From Streptomyces sp. CC208A (lineage in GTDB: Bacteria > Actinomycetota > Actinomycetes > Streptomycetales > Streptomycetaceae): a DNA stretch of 64,000 nucleotides. Shown here in pieces: positions 39,925 through 52,504 of this stretch. Location of the stretch: positions 124,001 to 188,000 of the forward strand of contig NZ_JASCXN010000005.1 of NCBI RefSeq assembly GCF_030010625.1. The letters run 5' to 3'. Position 1 is the first letter of the stretch, and each line of letters opens with the position of its first letter. The translations under genes and the position numbers were made by a program. Under the pieces are notes generated by a model, which worked only from the letters and a program-made list of their open reading frames with translations, searched no databases and was not told the DNA's origin.

Positions 39925-41136
39925 GTGACACTCCCCCGCCCGACGTTCCCCCGCCCGCACCGCGTCGATCTGTTCATCGCCCTCGCCGGGCTCGCCGGCG
40001 GCCTGCTGCTGTGGTCGTACGGGCTTTACACGTCGAACAGCGCGCTCCTCGGGCAGAAGTGGGCCCCGCTGATCCCGCTGGCGGTGATGGCGGCGGCGGA
40101 GACGCTCCGCCGGGTGGCGCCGCACACCGCGCTCGTGGTGGGCACCGTGACGATCGTCGGCGACCAGTTCACCCACGGGAACCTGGCCACCGTGCTGATG
40201 TTCACCGACGTCGTCTACGCCTCCGTGGTCTACGGCACCCCGGCCCAGGCGCGCCGCGTCCCGTACACCACCGCCCTGGTCACGGTCGGCGTCACGGTGG
40301 GCTTCCTGGTCTGGTGGCAGAACGCGATCGCGCTGCTCGTCGGCGCGCTCACCGGCATCGTCTCCTTCCTGCCGGCCGTCACCGGCTCGATCGTGCGCAA
40401 CCACCGGGACGCGGCGGAGTCCGCCCGGCTGCGCGCCGAGCAGACCGCGCTGCTCGCGGAGATGGACCGGGTGCAGGCGGTGACGGCGGAGCGGGCGCGG
40501 ATGGCGCGGGAGCTGCACGACATGGTGGCCAACCACCTCTCCGCGATCGCGATCCACTCGACGGCCGCGCTCTCCCTCGACGAGCCCGCCACCACCCGGC
40601 AGGCGCTCACCGTGATCCGGGAGAACAGCGTGGCCGGGCTCGCGGAGATGCGACGGCTGATCGGGCTGCTCCGGGACAGCGGGGCGGCGGGCGAGCCGGC
40701 CGCGACGGCGACCCTGGCGGGGCTCGACGCGCTGGTGGCGCAGGCGGAGGCGAACGGCGCGGCGAGCGGGCTCCGCTTCGCCCTGGACGACGCCCGCCGG
40801 GACGGGCCGGGGCTTCCGGCGCCGGTGGAGCTGGCCGCGTACAGGATCGCGCAGGAGTCGCTGACGAACGCGCTGAAGCACGCGGCGCCCGGTGAGGTGC
40901 GGGTGGCGCTTGCGCGCGGCGACGGGGCGCTGACGGTGACGGTGACGAGCCCGTACGGGGAGCGGCCGGGGCCGCGCGCGCCGGGTTCGGGGGCGGGCCT
41001 CGTGGGCATGCGGGAGCGGGTGGCGCTGCTGGGCGGGGAGCTGGAGGCCGGTCCGGTGGCGGCGGACGGGGGCGGGAAGGTGTGGCGGGTGCGCGCGGTG
41101 CTGCCCGTGGGAGCGAGCGAGGAGGAGCGGGTATGA
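39925..41136 (+). CDS. chiS: Sensor histidine kinase, ChiS-like
   Basis: The protein has about 403 residues from GTG 39925 (GTG 39910 is an alternative). The N-terminal 190 residues hold five to six membrane segments (DLFIALAGLAGGLLLWSYGL, ATVLMFTDVVYASVVYG, ALLVGALTGIVSFLPAV). The DHp helix contains the phospho-His in ARMARELHDMVANHLSAIAI, typical of the HisKA_3/NarL group, and the HATPase domain has AAYRIAQESLTNALKHA and GSGAGLVGMRERVALLGGEL. The response regulator gene overlaps it by 4 bases, and chiC lies 120 bp further on. The same kinase-regulator-chiC order in S. coelicolor is called chiS-chiR and activates chiC in response to chitin; I transfer the name on position and motifs. Confidence 0.9.
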   Translation: MTLPRPTFPRPHRVDLFIALAGLAGGLLLWSYGLYTSNSALLGQKWAPLIPLAVMAAAETLRRVAPHTALVVGTVTIVGDQFTHGNLATVLMFTDVVYASVVYGTPAQARRVPYTTALVTVGVTVGFLVWWQNAIALLVGALTGIVSFLPAVTGSIVRNHRDAAESARLRAEQTALLAEMDRVQAVTAERARMARELHDMVANHLSAIAIHSTAALSLDEPATTRQALTVIRENSVAGLAEMRRLIGLLRDSGAAGEPAATATLAGLDALVAQAEANGAASGLRFALDDARRDGPGLPAPVELAAYRIAQESLTNALKHAAPGEVRVALARGDGALTVTVTSPYGERPGPRAPGSGAGLVGMRERVALLGGELEAGPVAADGGGKVWRVRAVLPVGASEEERV

Positions 41137-41798
41137 CGGTGCGGGTGGTGGTGGCCGAGGACCAGGCCGCGGTACGGGCCGGGCTCGTGCTGATCCTGGG
41201 CAGCGCGCCGGACATCGAGGTGGTCGGGGAGGCCGGGGACGGGGAGCGGGCGGTGGAACTGGCCCGGGAGCTGCGGCCGGACCTGGTGCTCATGGACGTG
41301 CAGATGCCCCGGCTCGACGGGGTGTCGGCGACCCGGCGGGTGGTGGCGGAGGGCCTGGCGGACGTCCTCGTCCTGACCACCTTCGATCTGGACGAGTACG
41401 TCTTCGGGGCGCTGCGTGCGGGGGCGGCGGGGTTCCTGCTGAAGAACGCGGAGGCGCGGGAGCTGATCGAGGCGGTGCGGACGGTGGCGCGGGGCGAGGG
41501 GCTGATCGCGCCGGCGGTGACCCGGCGGCTGATCGCCGAGTTCGCCGCCCCGTCCGCCCCGGCCTCCCCTACGCCTTCGGAGGTACGCGGGGACCCCGCG
41601 GTGCTCGACGCGCTGACGCCCCGGGAGCGGGAGGTGCTCGCGGCCCTTGCGGCGGGCCTGTCGAACGCGGAGACCGCGGTACGGCTCGACATGGCGGAGG
41701 CGACGGTGAAGACCCACGTCAGCAAGGTGCTGGGCAAGCTCGGACTCCGCAGTCGGGCCCAAGCGGCGGTCCTGGCACGGGAGTTGGGGGTCCGATAA
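41133..41798 (+). CDS. chiR: NarL/LuxR-type response regulator, ChiR-like
   Basis: The 221-residue protein starts at ATG 41133, in ATGA overlap with the kinase stop. The receiver domain has VVVAEDQAAVRAGLVLIL, the phospho-Asp in PDLVLMDVQMPRLDG, and Thr and Lys of the switch in VLVLTTFDLDEYV and GFLLKNAEA. The C-terminal LuxR helix-turn-helix is LTPREREVLAALAAGLSNAE and MAEATVKTHVSKVLGKLGLR. It probably binds the direct repeats in the chiC promoter 14 bases after its stop, as ChiR does in S. coelicolor. Confidence 0.93.
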   Translation: MTVRVVVAEDQAAVRAGLVLILGSAPDIEVVGEAGDGERAVELARELRPDLVLMDVQMPRLDGVSATRRVVAEGLADVLVLTTFDLDEYVFGALRAGAAGFLLKNAEARELIEAVRTVARGEGLIAPAVTRRLIAEFAAPSAPASPTPSEVRGDPAVLDALTPREREVLAALAAGLSNAETAVRLDMAEATVKTHVSKVLGKLGLRSRAQAAVLARELGVR

Positions 41799-41811
41799 AA
41801 CGGAACCTACG

Positions 41812-41854
41812 TTGGTCTGGACCTCTTGACGATTGGTCCAGACCTTCCTACGCT
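41812..41854 (+). promoter_or_regulatory. chiC promoter with two dre-like direct repeats
   Basis: TTGGTCTGGACCT (41812-41824) and TTGGTCCAGACCT (41833-41845) are direct repeats 21 bp apart, two helical turns. The -35 TTGACG (41826-41831) lies between them and the -10 TACGCT (41849-41854) follows after 17 bases. Each repeat has the GGTC-N2-GACC core of DasR-responsive elements (consensus centre GGTCTAGACC), so repression by DasR and activation by ChiR on the same site are both plausible. The leader before the chiC start is about 60 bases. Confidence 0.9.
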
Positions 41855-41919
41855 CGCGGGGCGCGCGCAACTCTTCCGGACCACCCCCACCCCGAACGTC
41901 CGCAACTTGAGGAGCACCG

Positions 41920-43767
41920 TTGAGCACTCAAGCACCGACGCGCCGAAGAGGCCTCAGAGCACGGGCCGCCGCCGCCCTCACCGCCCTGGCCCTCCCGCTC
42001 GCCGCCATGGTCGGTCTCGCCTCCCCCGCCGAAGCCGCCACCTCGGCGACCGCCACCTACACCAAGACCCAGGACTGGGGCACCGGCTTCGAGGGCAAGT
42101 GGACGGTGAAGAACACCGGCACCACCACCCTCACCTCCTGGACCCTGGAGTGGGACTACCCCTCCGGCACCCGGGTCACCTCCGCGTGGGACGCCACCGT
42201 CACCAACAGCGGCGACCACTGGACCGCCAAGAACGTCGGCTGGAACGGCACCCTCGCCCCCGGTGCCTCCGTCTCCTTCGGCTACAACGGCACCGGCCCC
42301 GGCGCCCCCAGCGGCTGCAAGATCAACGGCGCCTCCTGCGACGGCACCCAGCAGCCCGGCGACAACCCGCCCTCGGCCCCCGGCACCCCGGTCGCCTCGG
42401 ACATCACCAACACCTCGGTGAAGCTCACCTGGGGCGCCGCCACCGACGACAAGGGCGTCAAGAACTACGACGTCCTGCGCGGCGGCACCAAGGTCACCAC
42501 CACCACCGGACTGACCTACACGGACACCGGCCTCACCGCCGGCACCGACTACAGCTACACCGTCGTGGCCCGCGACACCGCCGACCAGACCGGCCCCGCC
42601 GCGGGCCCGACCCCGGTGCGCACCACCGGCGGCGACAACCCCCCGCCGCCGCCGAACGCCGTCAAGCTGGGCTACTTCACCAACTGGGGCGTCTACGGGC
42701 GCAACTACCACGTGAAGAACCTGGTGACCTCGGGCTCCGCGTCCAAGATCACCCACATCAACTACGCCTTCGGCAACGTCCAGGGCGGCAAGTGCACCAT
42801 CGGTGACGCCTACGCCGACTACGACAAGGCCTACACCGCCGCCCAGTCCGTCGACGGCGTCGCCGACACCTGGGACCAGCCGCTGCGCGGCAACTTCAAC
42901 CAGCTGCGCAAGCTGAAGAAGGCGTACCCGCACATCAAGGTCCTGTGGTCCTTCGGCGGCTGGACCTGGTCCGGCGGCTTCGGCCAGGCCGTCCAGAACC
43001 CGACCGCGTTCGCGCAGTCCTGCTACGACCTGGTCGAGGACCCGCGCTGGGCCGACGTCTTCGACGGCATCGACCTGGACTGGGAGTACCCGAACGCCTG
43101 CGGTCTCACCTGTGACACCAGCGGCGCCGCGTCCTTCAAGAACATGATGCAGGCCATGCGCGCCAAGTTCGGCCCGAACAACCTCGTCACCGCGGCCGTC
43201 ACGGCGGACGCCTCCTCCGGCGGCAAGATCGACGCCGCGGACTACGCGGGCGCCGCGCAGTACATGGACTGGTTCAACGTGATGACGTACGACTTCTTCG
43301 GCGCCTGGGAGGCCAAGGGCCCGACCGCCCCGCACTCCCCGCTGACCTCGTACGCCGGCATCCCGCAGGCGGGCTTCAACTCCGCCGAGGCGATCGCCAA
43401 GTTCAAGGCCAAGGGCGTCCCGGCCAAGAAGCTGCTGCTCGGCATCGGCTTCTACGGCCGCGGCTGGACCGGCGTCACCCAGTCCGCCCCCGGCGGCACC
43501 GCCACCGGCCCGGCCGCCGGCACGTACGAGCAGGGCATCGAGGACTACAAGGTCCTCAAGAACTCCTGCCCGGCCAACGGCACCGTCGCCGGCACCGCCT
43601 ACGCCCACTGCGGCACCAACTGGTGGAGCTACGACACCCCCGCCACCGTCACCTCCAAGATGGGCTGGGCCAAGAACCAGGGCCTCGGCGGAGCCTTCTT
43701 CTGGGAGTTCAGCGGTGACACCGCCAACGGCGAGCTGGTCTCCGCGATCAACGGCGGCCTGAGCTAG
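41920..43767 (+). CDS. chiC: Secreted chitinase, CBM2-FnIII-GH18
   Basis: The 615-residue protein is read from the TTG/ATG-type start at 41920 with GAGGAG upstream. A twin-Arg-rich signal peptide (TRRRGLRARAAAALTALALP to SPAEAA) is cut near residue 40. Order of domains: a family 2 carbohydrate-binding module (TATYTKTQDWGTGFEGKWTV, W-rich, to NGASCDGTQQPG, about 41-140), an FnIII module (about 150-235), and the GH18 catalytic barrel (from KLGYFTNWGVYGRNYHVKNL) with SFGGWTWSGGF, the catalytic DxxDxDxE motif FDGIDLDWEYP and YDFFGAW. It degrades chitin outside the cell. The architecture and length match S. coelicolor ChiC. A strong terminator follows. Confidence 0.97.
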   Translation: MSTQAPTRRRGLRARAAAALTALALPLAAMVGLASPAEAATSATATYTKTQDWGTGFEGKWTVKNTGTTTLTSWTLEWDYPSGTRVTSAWDATVTNSGDHWTAKNVGWNGTLAPGASVSFGYNGTGPGAPSGCKINGASCDGTQQPGDNPPSAPGTPVASDITNTSVKLTWGAATDDKGVKNYDVLRGGTKVTTTTGLTYTDTGLTAGTDYSYTVVARDTADQTGPAAGPTPVRTTGGDNPPPPPNAVKLGYFTNWGVYGRNYHVKNLVTSGSASKITHINYAFGNVQGGKCTIGDAYADYDKAYTAAQSVDGVADTWDQPLRGNFNQLRKLKKAYPHIKVLWSFGGWTWSGGFGQAVQNPTAFAQSCYDLVEDPRWADVFDGIDLDWEYPNACGLTCDTSGAASFKNMMQAMRAKFGPNNLVTAAVTADASSGGKIDAADYAGAAQYMDWFNVMTYDFFGAWEAKGPTAPHSPLTSYAGIPQAGFNSAEAIAKFKAKGVPAKKLLLGIGFYGRGWTGVTQSAPGGTATGPAAGTYEQGIEDYKVLKNSCPANGTVAGTAYAHCGTNWWSYDTPATVTSKMGWAKNQGLGGAFFWEFSGDTANGELVSAINGGLS

Positions 43768-43785
43768 AAGCCACAGCGGTACGAC

Positions 43786-43822
43786 GAAGCGGGGGACGGT
43801 GCAGCACACCGTCCCCCGCTTC
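43786..43822. terminator. Bidirectional terminator between chiC and the DUF2550 gene
   Basis: GAAGCGGGGGACGGTG pairs perfectly with its complement around a five-base loop, 18 bases after the chiC stop and 9 bases before the convergent stop. Confidence 0.92.
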
Positions 43823-43830
43823 CGTACGTA

Positions 43831-44277
43831 CTAGGCCACATTCACCCTCTGGCCGGGCGGCGCCGCCTCCAGCCAGGCCATGAAGCCGGTCCTGGCGTCC
43901 TCGCTCATCGCGAGCTCAAGGCGGACGCCGTTGTACATGCAGGGCTGGATCACCGAGTCGGAGAGCAGCGCCAGCTCCTCCTCGCCTTCCGGCATCCGGC
44001 GCTCAAGGGCCACGATCGCCGAGCGCTCCAGGAAGCGGCGCGGCCGGGGCGCGTACGAGAAGACCCGGAACCAGGCGATCTCGTCGCCGCTGTACCGGGC
44101 CACGCCGTACACCCAGCCCTTGCCGGACAGGTCCGGCTCCTCCGGGACGTCCCAGCGCAGGGAGCAGTCGAAGGTGCCGCCGGCCCGCTGGATCAGCCTG
44201 CGGCGCAAGCCGAAGACGAAGAGCCCGATCACCACCAGTGCGACGACCAGGCCGCACACGAGCAGCGCGAGGAACAT
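43831..44277 (-). CDS. DUF2550 single-pass membrane protein
   Basis: The 148-residue protein is read from ATG 44277, 9 bases after GGAGG; a GTG two codons upstream (44283) is only 3 bases from that site. One N-terminal membrane helix (MFLALLVCGLVVALVVIGLF) is followed by RRRLIQRAGGTFDCSLRWDV and a beta-rich domain with GWVYGVARYSGDEIAWFRVF and the C-terminal RLELAMSEDARTGFMAWLEA. DUF2550 follows the ATP synthase operon across actinobacteria (immediately downstream of atpC), but its role is unknown; association with the ATP synthase is inferred only from position. A strong hairpin at 44351 separates it from atpC. Confidence 0.92.
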   Translation of the reverse strand: MFLALLVCGLVVALVVIGLFVFGLRRRLIQRAGGTFDCSLRWDVPEEPDLSGKGWVYGVARYSGDEIAWFRVFSYAPRPRRFLERSAIVALERRMPEGEEELALLSDSVIQPCMYNGVRLELAMSEDARTGFMAWLEAAPPGQRVNVA

Positions 44278-44350
44278 CTTCACCGACCTCCTCGCCGCTT
44301 CCCGTGACCGGCGCCGCCGGCCGAACCGAATACCACCTGCATCTGCATCG

Positions 44351-44399
44351 CCTCAGCCGCGGCACGGTCTGGAACATTCCAGCCGTGCCGCGGCTGAGG
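44351..44399 (-). terminator. Terminator of the ATP synthase operon
   Basis: CCTCAGCCGCGGCACGG (44351-44367) pairs perfectly with 44383-44399, and an inner CTGGAA/TTCCAG stem extends it to over 22 bp. It lies 25 bases after the atpC stop. Confidence 0.9.
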
Positions 44400-44424
44400 G
44401 CACTACTTCTCCGGTGCGGGTCCG

Positions 44425-44799
44425 CTAGCGGACCGCTACCGCGCGCAGCCGGACCTCGGCGCGCCGCTCGGCGGCGGCGTCCTCGTCGGCCTTCGCACGC
44501 TCAAGGGCGCGCTCGGCGCGCTGGGTGTCGATCTCGTCCGACAGCTCGGCGATCTCCGCGAGGAGCGACAGCTTGTCGTCCGCGAAGGAGATGAAACCGC
44601 CGTGCACGGCGGCCACGACGGTGGCGCCCTCGCTCGTACGGATGGTCACCGGGCCCGACTCCAGCACACCGAGCAGCGGCTGGTGACCGGGCATGACGCC
44701 GATGTCGCCGGAGGTGGTACGCGCGATGACCAGGGTGGCCTCGCCGGACCAGACACTCCGGTCCGCGGCGACCAGCTCGACGTGCAGCTCAGCAGCCAA
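44425..44799 (-). CDS. atpC: ATP synthase epsilon subunit
   Basis: The 124-residue protein is read from TTG 44799, 7 bases after GAGGAG; the in-frame extension to 44850 lies before conserved sequence. AELHVELVAADRSVWSGEAT, GDIGVMPGHQPLLGVLESG and AAVHGGFISFADDKLSLLAE form the N-terminal beta sandwich, and LSDEIDTQRAERALERAKAD the helical hairpin. Epsilon couples the rotor to the catalytic head and limits ATP hydrolysis. It is the last gene of the atp operon, 165 bases after atpD. Confidence 0.96.
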   Translation of the reverse strand: MAAELHVELVAADRSVWSGEATLVIARTTSGDIGVMPGHQPLLGVLESGPVTIRTSEGATVVAAVHGGFISFADDKLSLLAEIAELSDEIDTQRAERALERAKADEDAAAERRAEVRLRAVAVR

Positions 44800-44964
44800 G
44801 AGTGGGCTCCTCGGGTCACCACCCGGCGGTGCTGCCGGGTGTTGGGTCAAAGTCTAGTCGGGCGTCCGGCACCGGAGTGCCGGAGCCCGCGCCCCCGGGG
44901 GATGCGGCCGGGGGCGTGGAGAGGGGGCGGGAAGGGTTCCCGCCCCCTCGGGCGAGCACGGGGC

Positions 44965-47321
<2,357 letters not shown>

Positions 47322-47341
47322 GAGTCAGGTCCCTTCCGTCG

Positions 47342-48937
47342 TCACTTCGAGACGTTGACGGCGGAGGCGTCCTCGCCGAGCAGCTTGCCGTCAGAGGTCT
47401 CGAACTGCTTCTTGAACTCCGCGATGGCGTCGGCGACGGCCGTCAGGGTGTCGTCCGACATCTTCTTGCCCTCACGGATGGAGGTCATGAGACCGGAGTG
47501 GTTCTGGCGGAGGTACGCCAGGAGCTCGGCCTCGAAGCGACGGATGTCGGCGACCGGGACGTCGTCCATCTTGCCGGTGGTGCCGGCCCAGATCGAGACG
47601 ACCTGGTTCTCCGTGGGCATCGGCTGGTACTGCGGCTGCTTGAGCAGCTCGACCATCCGCTGACCGCGCTCCAGCTGCGCCTTCGAGGCCGCGTCCAGGT
47701 CGGAACCGAAGGCCGCGAAGGCCTCCAGCTCACGGAACTGGGCGAGGTCCACGCGGAGGCGACCGGCGATCTGCTTCATGGCCGGGTGCTGGGCGGAGCC
47801 ACCGACACGGGAGACCGAGATACCGACGTTCAGAGCCGGGCGCTGACCGGCGTTGAACAGGTCGGACTCCAGGAAGCACTGGCCGTCGGTGATGGAGATG
47901 ACGTTGGTCGGGATGAACGCCGAGACGTCGTTGGCCTTGGTCTCGACGATCGGCAGACCGGTCATCGAACCGGCACCCAGCTCGTCCGAGAGCTTGGCGC
48001 AGCGCTCGAGGAGACGGGAGTGCAGGTAGAAGACGTCACCCGGGTAGGCCTCGCGGCCCGGCGGGCGGCGCAGCAGCAGCGACACGGCGCGGTAGGCGTC
48101 GGCCTGCTTCGACAGGTCGTCGAAGACGATGAGGACGTGCTTGCCCTGGTACATCCAGTGCTGGCCGATGGCCGAGCCGGTGTACGGGGCGAGGTACTTG
48201 AAGCCGGCCGGGTCGGACGCCGGGGCGGCGACGATCGTCGTGTACTCGAGCGCGCCGGCCTCCTCCAGGGCGCCGCGGACGGCGGCGATGGTGGAGCCCT
48301 TCTGGCCCACGGCGACGTAGATGCAGCGGACCTGCTTGTTCACGTCGCCCGAGCGCCAGTTGTCGCGCTGGTTGATGATCGTGTCGACGGCCAGGGCGGT
48401 CTTGCCGGTCTGGCGGTCGCCGATGATCAGCTGGCGCTGACCGCGGCCGACCGGGGTCATGGCGTCGACGGCCTTGTAGCCGGTCTCCATCGGCTCGTGG
48501 ACCGACTTACGGGCCATGACGCCCGGGGCCTGCAGCTCGAGGGCGCGGCGGCCCTCGGTCGCGATCTCGCCGAGACCGTCGATCGGGTTACCGAGCGGGT
48601 CGACGACGCGACCCAGGTAGCCCTCGCCGACGCCGACAGAGAGGACCTCGCCGGTGCGCTGCACCGACTGACCCTCCTCGATGCCGCTGAACTCGCCGAG
48701 GACGATCGCACCGATCTCGCGCTCTTCGAGGTTCAGCGCGAGACCGAGGGTGCCGTCCTCGAACTTCAGCAGCTCGTTCGCCATGGCCGAGGGAAGACCC
48801 TCGACCTTCGCGATGCCGTCGCCGGCCAGGCTGACCGTGCCGACCTCCTCGCGCGAGGCCGCGTCCGGCTGGTACGACTGGACAAAGGTCTCCAGCGCGT
48901 CCCGGATCTCCTCCGGCCGGATCGTGAGCTCCGCCAT
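47342..48937 (-). CDS. atpA: ATP synthase alpha subunit
   Basis: The 531-residue protein starts at ATG 48937, 6 bases after AGGGAA. Motifs: [18 protein letters not shown], the P-loop [19 protein letters not shown], the [20 protein letters not shown] Walker B region, the signature [17 protein letters not shown] and a C-terminal helical domain with the actinobacterial tail [12 protein letters not shown]. Alpha subunits hold the non-catalytic nucleotide sites. An intergenic GC hairpin (48984-49001) lies between atpH and this gene. Confidence 0.99.
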   Translation of the reverse strand: MAELTIRPEEIRDALETFVQSYQPDAASREEVGTVSLAGDGIAKVEGLPSAMANELLKFEDGTLGLALNLEEREIGAIVLGEFSGIEEGQSVQRTGEVLSVGVGEGYLGRVVDPLGNPIDGLGEIATEGRRALELQAPGVMARKSVHEPMETGYKAVDAMTPVGRGQRQLIIGDRQTGKTALAVDTIINQRDNWRSGDVNKQVRCIYVAVGQKGSTIAAVRGALEEAGALEYTTIVAAPASDPAGFKYLAPYTGSAIGQHWMYQGKHVLIVFDDLSKQADAYRAVSLLLRRPPGREAYPGDVFYLHSRLLERCAKLSDELGAGSMTGLPIVETKANDVSAFIPTNVISITDGQCFLESDLFNAGQRPALNVGISVSRVGGSAQHPAMKQIAGRLRVDLAQFRELEAFAAFGSDLDAASKAQLERGQRMVELLKQPQYQPMPTENQVVSIWAGTTGKMDDVPVADIRRFEAELLAYLRQNHSGLMTSIREGKKMSDDTLTAVADAIAEFKKQFETSDGKLLGEDASAVNVSK

Positions 48938-48983
48938 CTGGGTTCCCTGCTCTCCTTGTTGGGCCCGAAGTTTCTTAAGGGGT

Positions 48984-49001
48984 CTGGGGGCCGACCCCCA
49001 G
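48984..49001. repeat. Intergenic GC hairpin in the atp operon
   Basis: CTGGGGG and CCCCCAG flank CCGA in the 134-bp gap between atpH and atpA, the longest gap inside the operon's F1 part. The sequence GGTCTGGGGGCCGACCCCCAG-like resembles the element at 39093-39110. It may adjust the dose of F1 over F0 subunits by pausing, attenuation or mRNA protection. Confidence 0.5.
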
Positions 49002-49071
49002 GAATCTTCTGCAATCTCTGCACGGCCCAACCGGGCCGCTGTGATGCGTATTGAGTTGGTGGCTGCTGCCG

Positions 49072-49887
49072 TCAGCCGGCCAGGCGCCGCTTCGCCTCGT
49101 CGAGGCGCTCGGCGACCGTGCCGTTGATGACCTCGTCGCCGACCCGCACCGAGATCCCGCCGAGGACCGTGGGGTCCACGTCCAGGTTCAGGTGCATCGG
49201 GCGGCCGTACAGCTTCGCGAGTACGGCGCCGAGGCGCTGCTTCTGCTGGTCGGTCAGCGGCACCGCCGAGGTGACGACGGCGACCATGCGGTCCCGGCGC
49301 GCCGCGGCGAGCTTGGACAGGGACTCGAGTCCCGCTTCCAGGCTACGTCCCCGGGGCTGGGTCACCAGACGGACGACCAGGCGCTCGGTGGTGGTGTGGG
49401 CCTTGCCGCCGAGCAGGCTGCGGAGCAGCTCGCCCTTGGCGGTGGCCTTCGCGGTCTTGTCCGTCAGCGCCGAGCGGAGCTCGGTGCTGGAGGACACGAT
49501 CCGGCCGAACCGGAACAGCTCGTCCTCGACGTCGTCGAGCGTTCCCGCCTTCTGGGCCGCGGTGAGGTCGGCGGTGTTCGCCAGCTCCTCGACCGAGTCG
49601 ACCAGGTCGCGCGAGCGCGACCAGCGGGAACGGACCATGCCGGACACGAGGTCGACGGTCTCGCCGCCCACCTGGCCGGTCAGGAGTCGCTGCGCGAGTT
49701 CGGCCTTGGCCTCACCCGCCTGCGCGGGGTCGGTCAGGACCCGGCGCAGCGACACCTCGCGGTCAAGCAGTGCGGTGACCGAGGCCAGCTCGTCCGCCAG
49801 CTTCGCCGCGTCGACCGGGGTGTTGTCGGTCAGCGCGTCGAGGGACTCGCGGGCGGCGGCCAGTGCCTCACGGCTCGCTCCGTTCAT
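49072..49887 (-). CDS. atpH: ATP synthase delta subunit
   Basis: The 271-residue protein starts at ATG 49887, overlapping the atpF stop by 4 bases. The N-terminal half ([36 protein letters not shown]) is a long helical extension usual in actinobacteria; the C-terminal half with [20 protein letters not shown] and [18 protein letters not shown] is the conserved delta/OSCP core. It ties the peripheral stalk to the top of F1. Confidence 0.97.
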   Translation of the reverse strand: MNGASREALAAARESLDALTDNTPVDAAKLADELASVTALLDREVSLRRVLTDPAQAGEAKAELAQRLLTGQVGGETVDLVSGMVRSRWSRSRDLVDSVEELANTADLTAAQKAGTLDDVEDELFRFGRIVSSSTELRSALTDKTAKATAKGELLRSLLGGKAHTTTERLVVRLVTQPRGRSLEAGLESLSKLAAARRDRMVAVVTSAVPLTDQQKQRLGAVLAKLYGRPMHLNLDVDPTVLGGISVRVGDEVINGTVAERLDEAKRRLAG

Positions 49888-50429
49888 CGGACGGCCTCCG
49901 CCTTCTCCTCGAGCTCTTCGAGGAAGCGGTCGATCGTGCGGCTCTGGCGGGCGGCGTCCTCAAGGGACTCGCCGACCAGCTTGCCGGCCAGGTCGGTGGC
50001 GAGCTTGCCGACGTCCTGGCGGAGCGAGGCGGACGCGGCCTTGCGGTCGGCCTCGATCTGCGCGTGGCCGGCGGCGATGATCTCCTCGCGCTGGCGCTGG
50101 CCCTCCGCCTTCATCTCCTGGATGATCGCGGTGCCCTGCTCCGTCGCCTCCTGGCGGAGACGCGCGGCCTCGTGGCGGGCCTCGGCAAGCTGTGCCTTGT
50201 ACTGCTCCAGCACACTCTGAGCCTCGATCTGGGCCGACTCGGCCTTCTCGATGCCGCCCTCGATGGCCTCGCGGCGCTCGACCAGAACCTTGTTGATGTT
50301 CGGGAGGAGCTTCTTGGCGAGGAAGCCGAAGACGATGACGAAGGCGATCAGGCCGATGACGAGCTCGTCAAGATGCGGGAGGAGGGGGGGCTGGGGCTCC
50401 CCCTCGGCCGCAAGAAGCAGAGCGTTCAC
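49884..50429 (-). CDS. atpF: ATP synthase b subunit
   Basis: The 181-residue protein starts at ATG 50429. One membrane helix near the N-terminus (LVIGLIAFVIVFGFLAKKLL) is followed by a long charged coiled coil (VERREAIEGGIEKAESAQIE, EARHEAARLRQEATEQGT) that forms the peripheral stalk. It lies 44 bases after atpE. Confidence 0.97.
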   Translation of the reverse strand: MNALLLAAEGEPQPPLLPHLDELVIGLIAFVIVFGFLAKKLLPNINKVLVERREAIEGGIEKAESAQIEAQSVLEQYKAQLAEARHEAARLRQEATEQGTAIIQEMKAEGQRQREEIIAAGHAQIEADRKAASASLRQDVGKLATDLAGKLVGESLEDAARQSRTIDRFLEELEEKAEAVR

Positions 50430-50473
50430 ATCAGTGCCTTCCGTGAAAATGTGGCTGTCGTCGAGGGGCAGGC

Positions 50474-51605
<1,132 letters not shown>

Positions 51606-51830
51606 CGCGGGCTCCTTCAGCGTGGCGCATAGGTACGGCAACCTCGTTGTGTCGGCGCGGCACGCAGCCGCGGGTCGGCACTGGACTGGTCTTACGGATA
51701 AGGGGGCGGCGGTTCGGCATCGAGCCTCGCGCTGGGACAGGCGCCGCTTCGGATGCCCGCGCCCGCAGTGCCGCAGTTGGCACCGGACGATAGCAGGAAG
51801 CCGAACGCGCCTTTATCCCGGCCCTACCCT

Positions 51831-52244
51831 TCACGACTTCGGGCCCGGTTTCTCGGGCTCGACGTACGCGATCTTGGCCTTCATGTAGGCACGGGCCTGG
51901 GCCGCGACCCACACCACGGTCGCCGCGAGCAGCGTGAAGGCGAAGGCCTTGAAGTCGAACACCGTGGTGTTCTTCAGCAAGGCCAGGAAAACGAAGAGGA
52001 CCAGCAGCTGGGCCGTGTAGAGCATGAGCCCCATGGCCTGGAACAGCTGCGGGTGGTTCTTTGCCGTCCGCTGGAGCACCAGCATCCCGATGCCCATGAA
52101 GAGGATCACGACCAGCGTGCCGAGGACGGCGCCGATGGCCCCCTTCCCGCCGGCGACGATGCCGCTGATCACCGTGGCGATGACGCCGACGGCGGCAGTG
52201 GGTACGACGGCCGAGAGAAGGAGGCGTGCGTCGTTGGAAGGCAT
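51831..52244 (-). CDS. atpI: ATP synthase assembly-type membrane protein AtpI
   Basis: The 137-residue protein starts at ATG 52244, 7 bases after GGAGA; the frame upstream to 52355 is not conserved. Four hydrophobic segments are visible: LLLSAVVPTAAVGVIATVIS, AIGAVLGTLVVILFMGIGML, AMGLMLYTAQLLVLFVFLAL and AFAFTLLAATVVWVAAQARA. It heads the atp operon, as AtpI does in most bacteria, and probably helps assemble the c ring; sequence similarity across phyla is low. A 225-base gap separates it from atpB. Confidence 0.9.
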   Translation of the reverse strand: MPSNDARLLLSAVVPTAAVGVIATVISGIVAGGKGAIGAVLGTLVVILFMGIGMLVLQRTAKNHPQLFQAMGLMLYTAQLLVLFVFLALLKNTTVFDFKAFAFTLLAATVVWVAAQARAYMKAKIAYVEPEKPGPKS

Positions 52245-52391
52245 GGCGGTGTCTCCGCTTGCTGGAGGGGCGATGGTGTCGTCAGGGACGAGCGTAAGCC
52301 CGGTCCGAGGTGGGTCTCGGGGCCAACAGACCGTCGCACTACGGTCTTTCGGCACTGGCGCCGGGTCTCGTGAACGGTATCACAAACTATT

Positions 52392-52421
52392 TGAATAGGT
52401 CTTTACCCTAAGGTGTGCCAA
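52392..52421 (-). promoter_or_regulatory. Probable promoter of the atp operon
   Basis: On the minus strand TTGGCA (52421-52416) and TATTCA (52397-52392) are separated by 18 bases, in the most AT-rich stretch of the 148-bp gap between wecA and atpI. The transcript would start near 52384 and have a leader of about 140 bases. Confidence 0.55.
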
Positions 52422-52504
52422 CTCTCACACATGAGGGTGACGACGCGCGGTTGTGCGCGACAGCCGGGCACCTTGTCTGGTATTGGGCCCCGCTGAGGCT
52501 TTCG

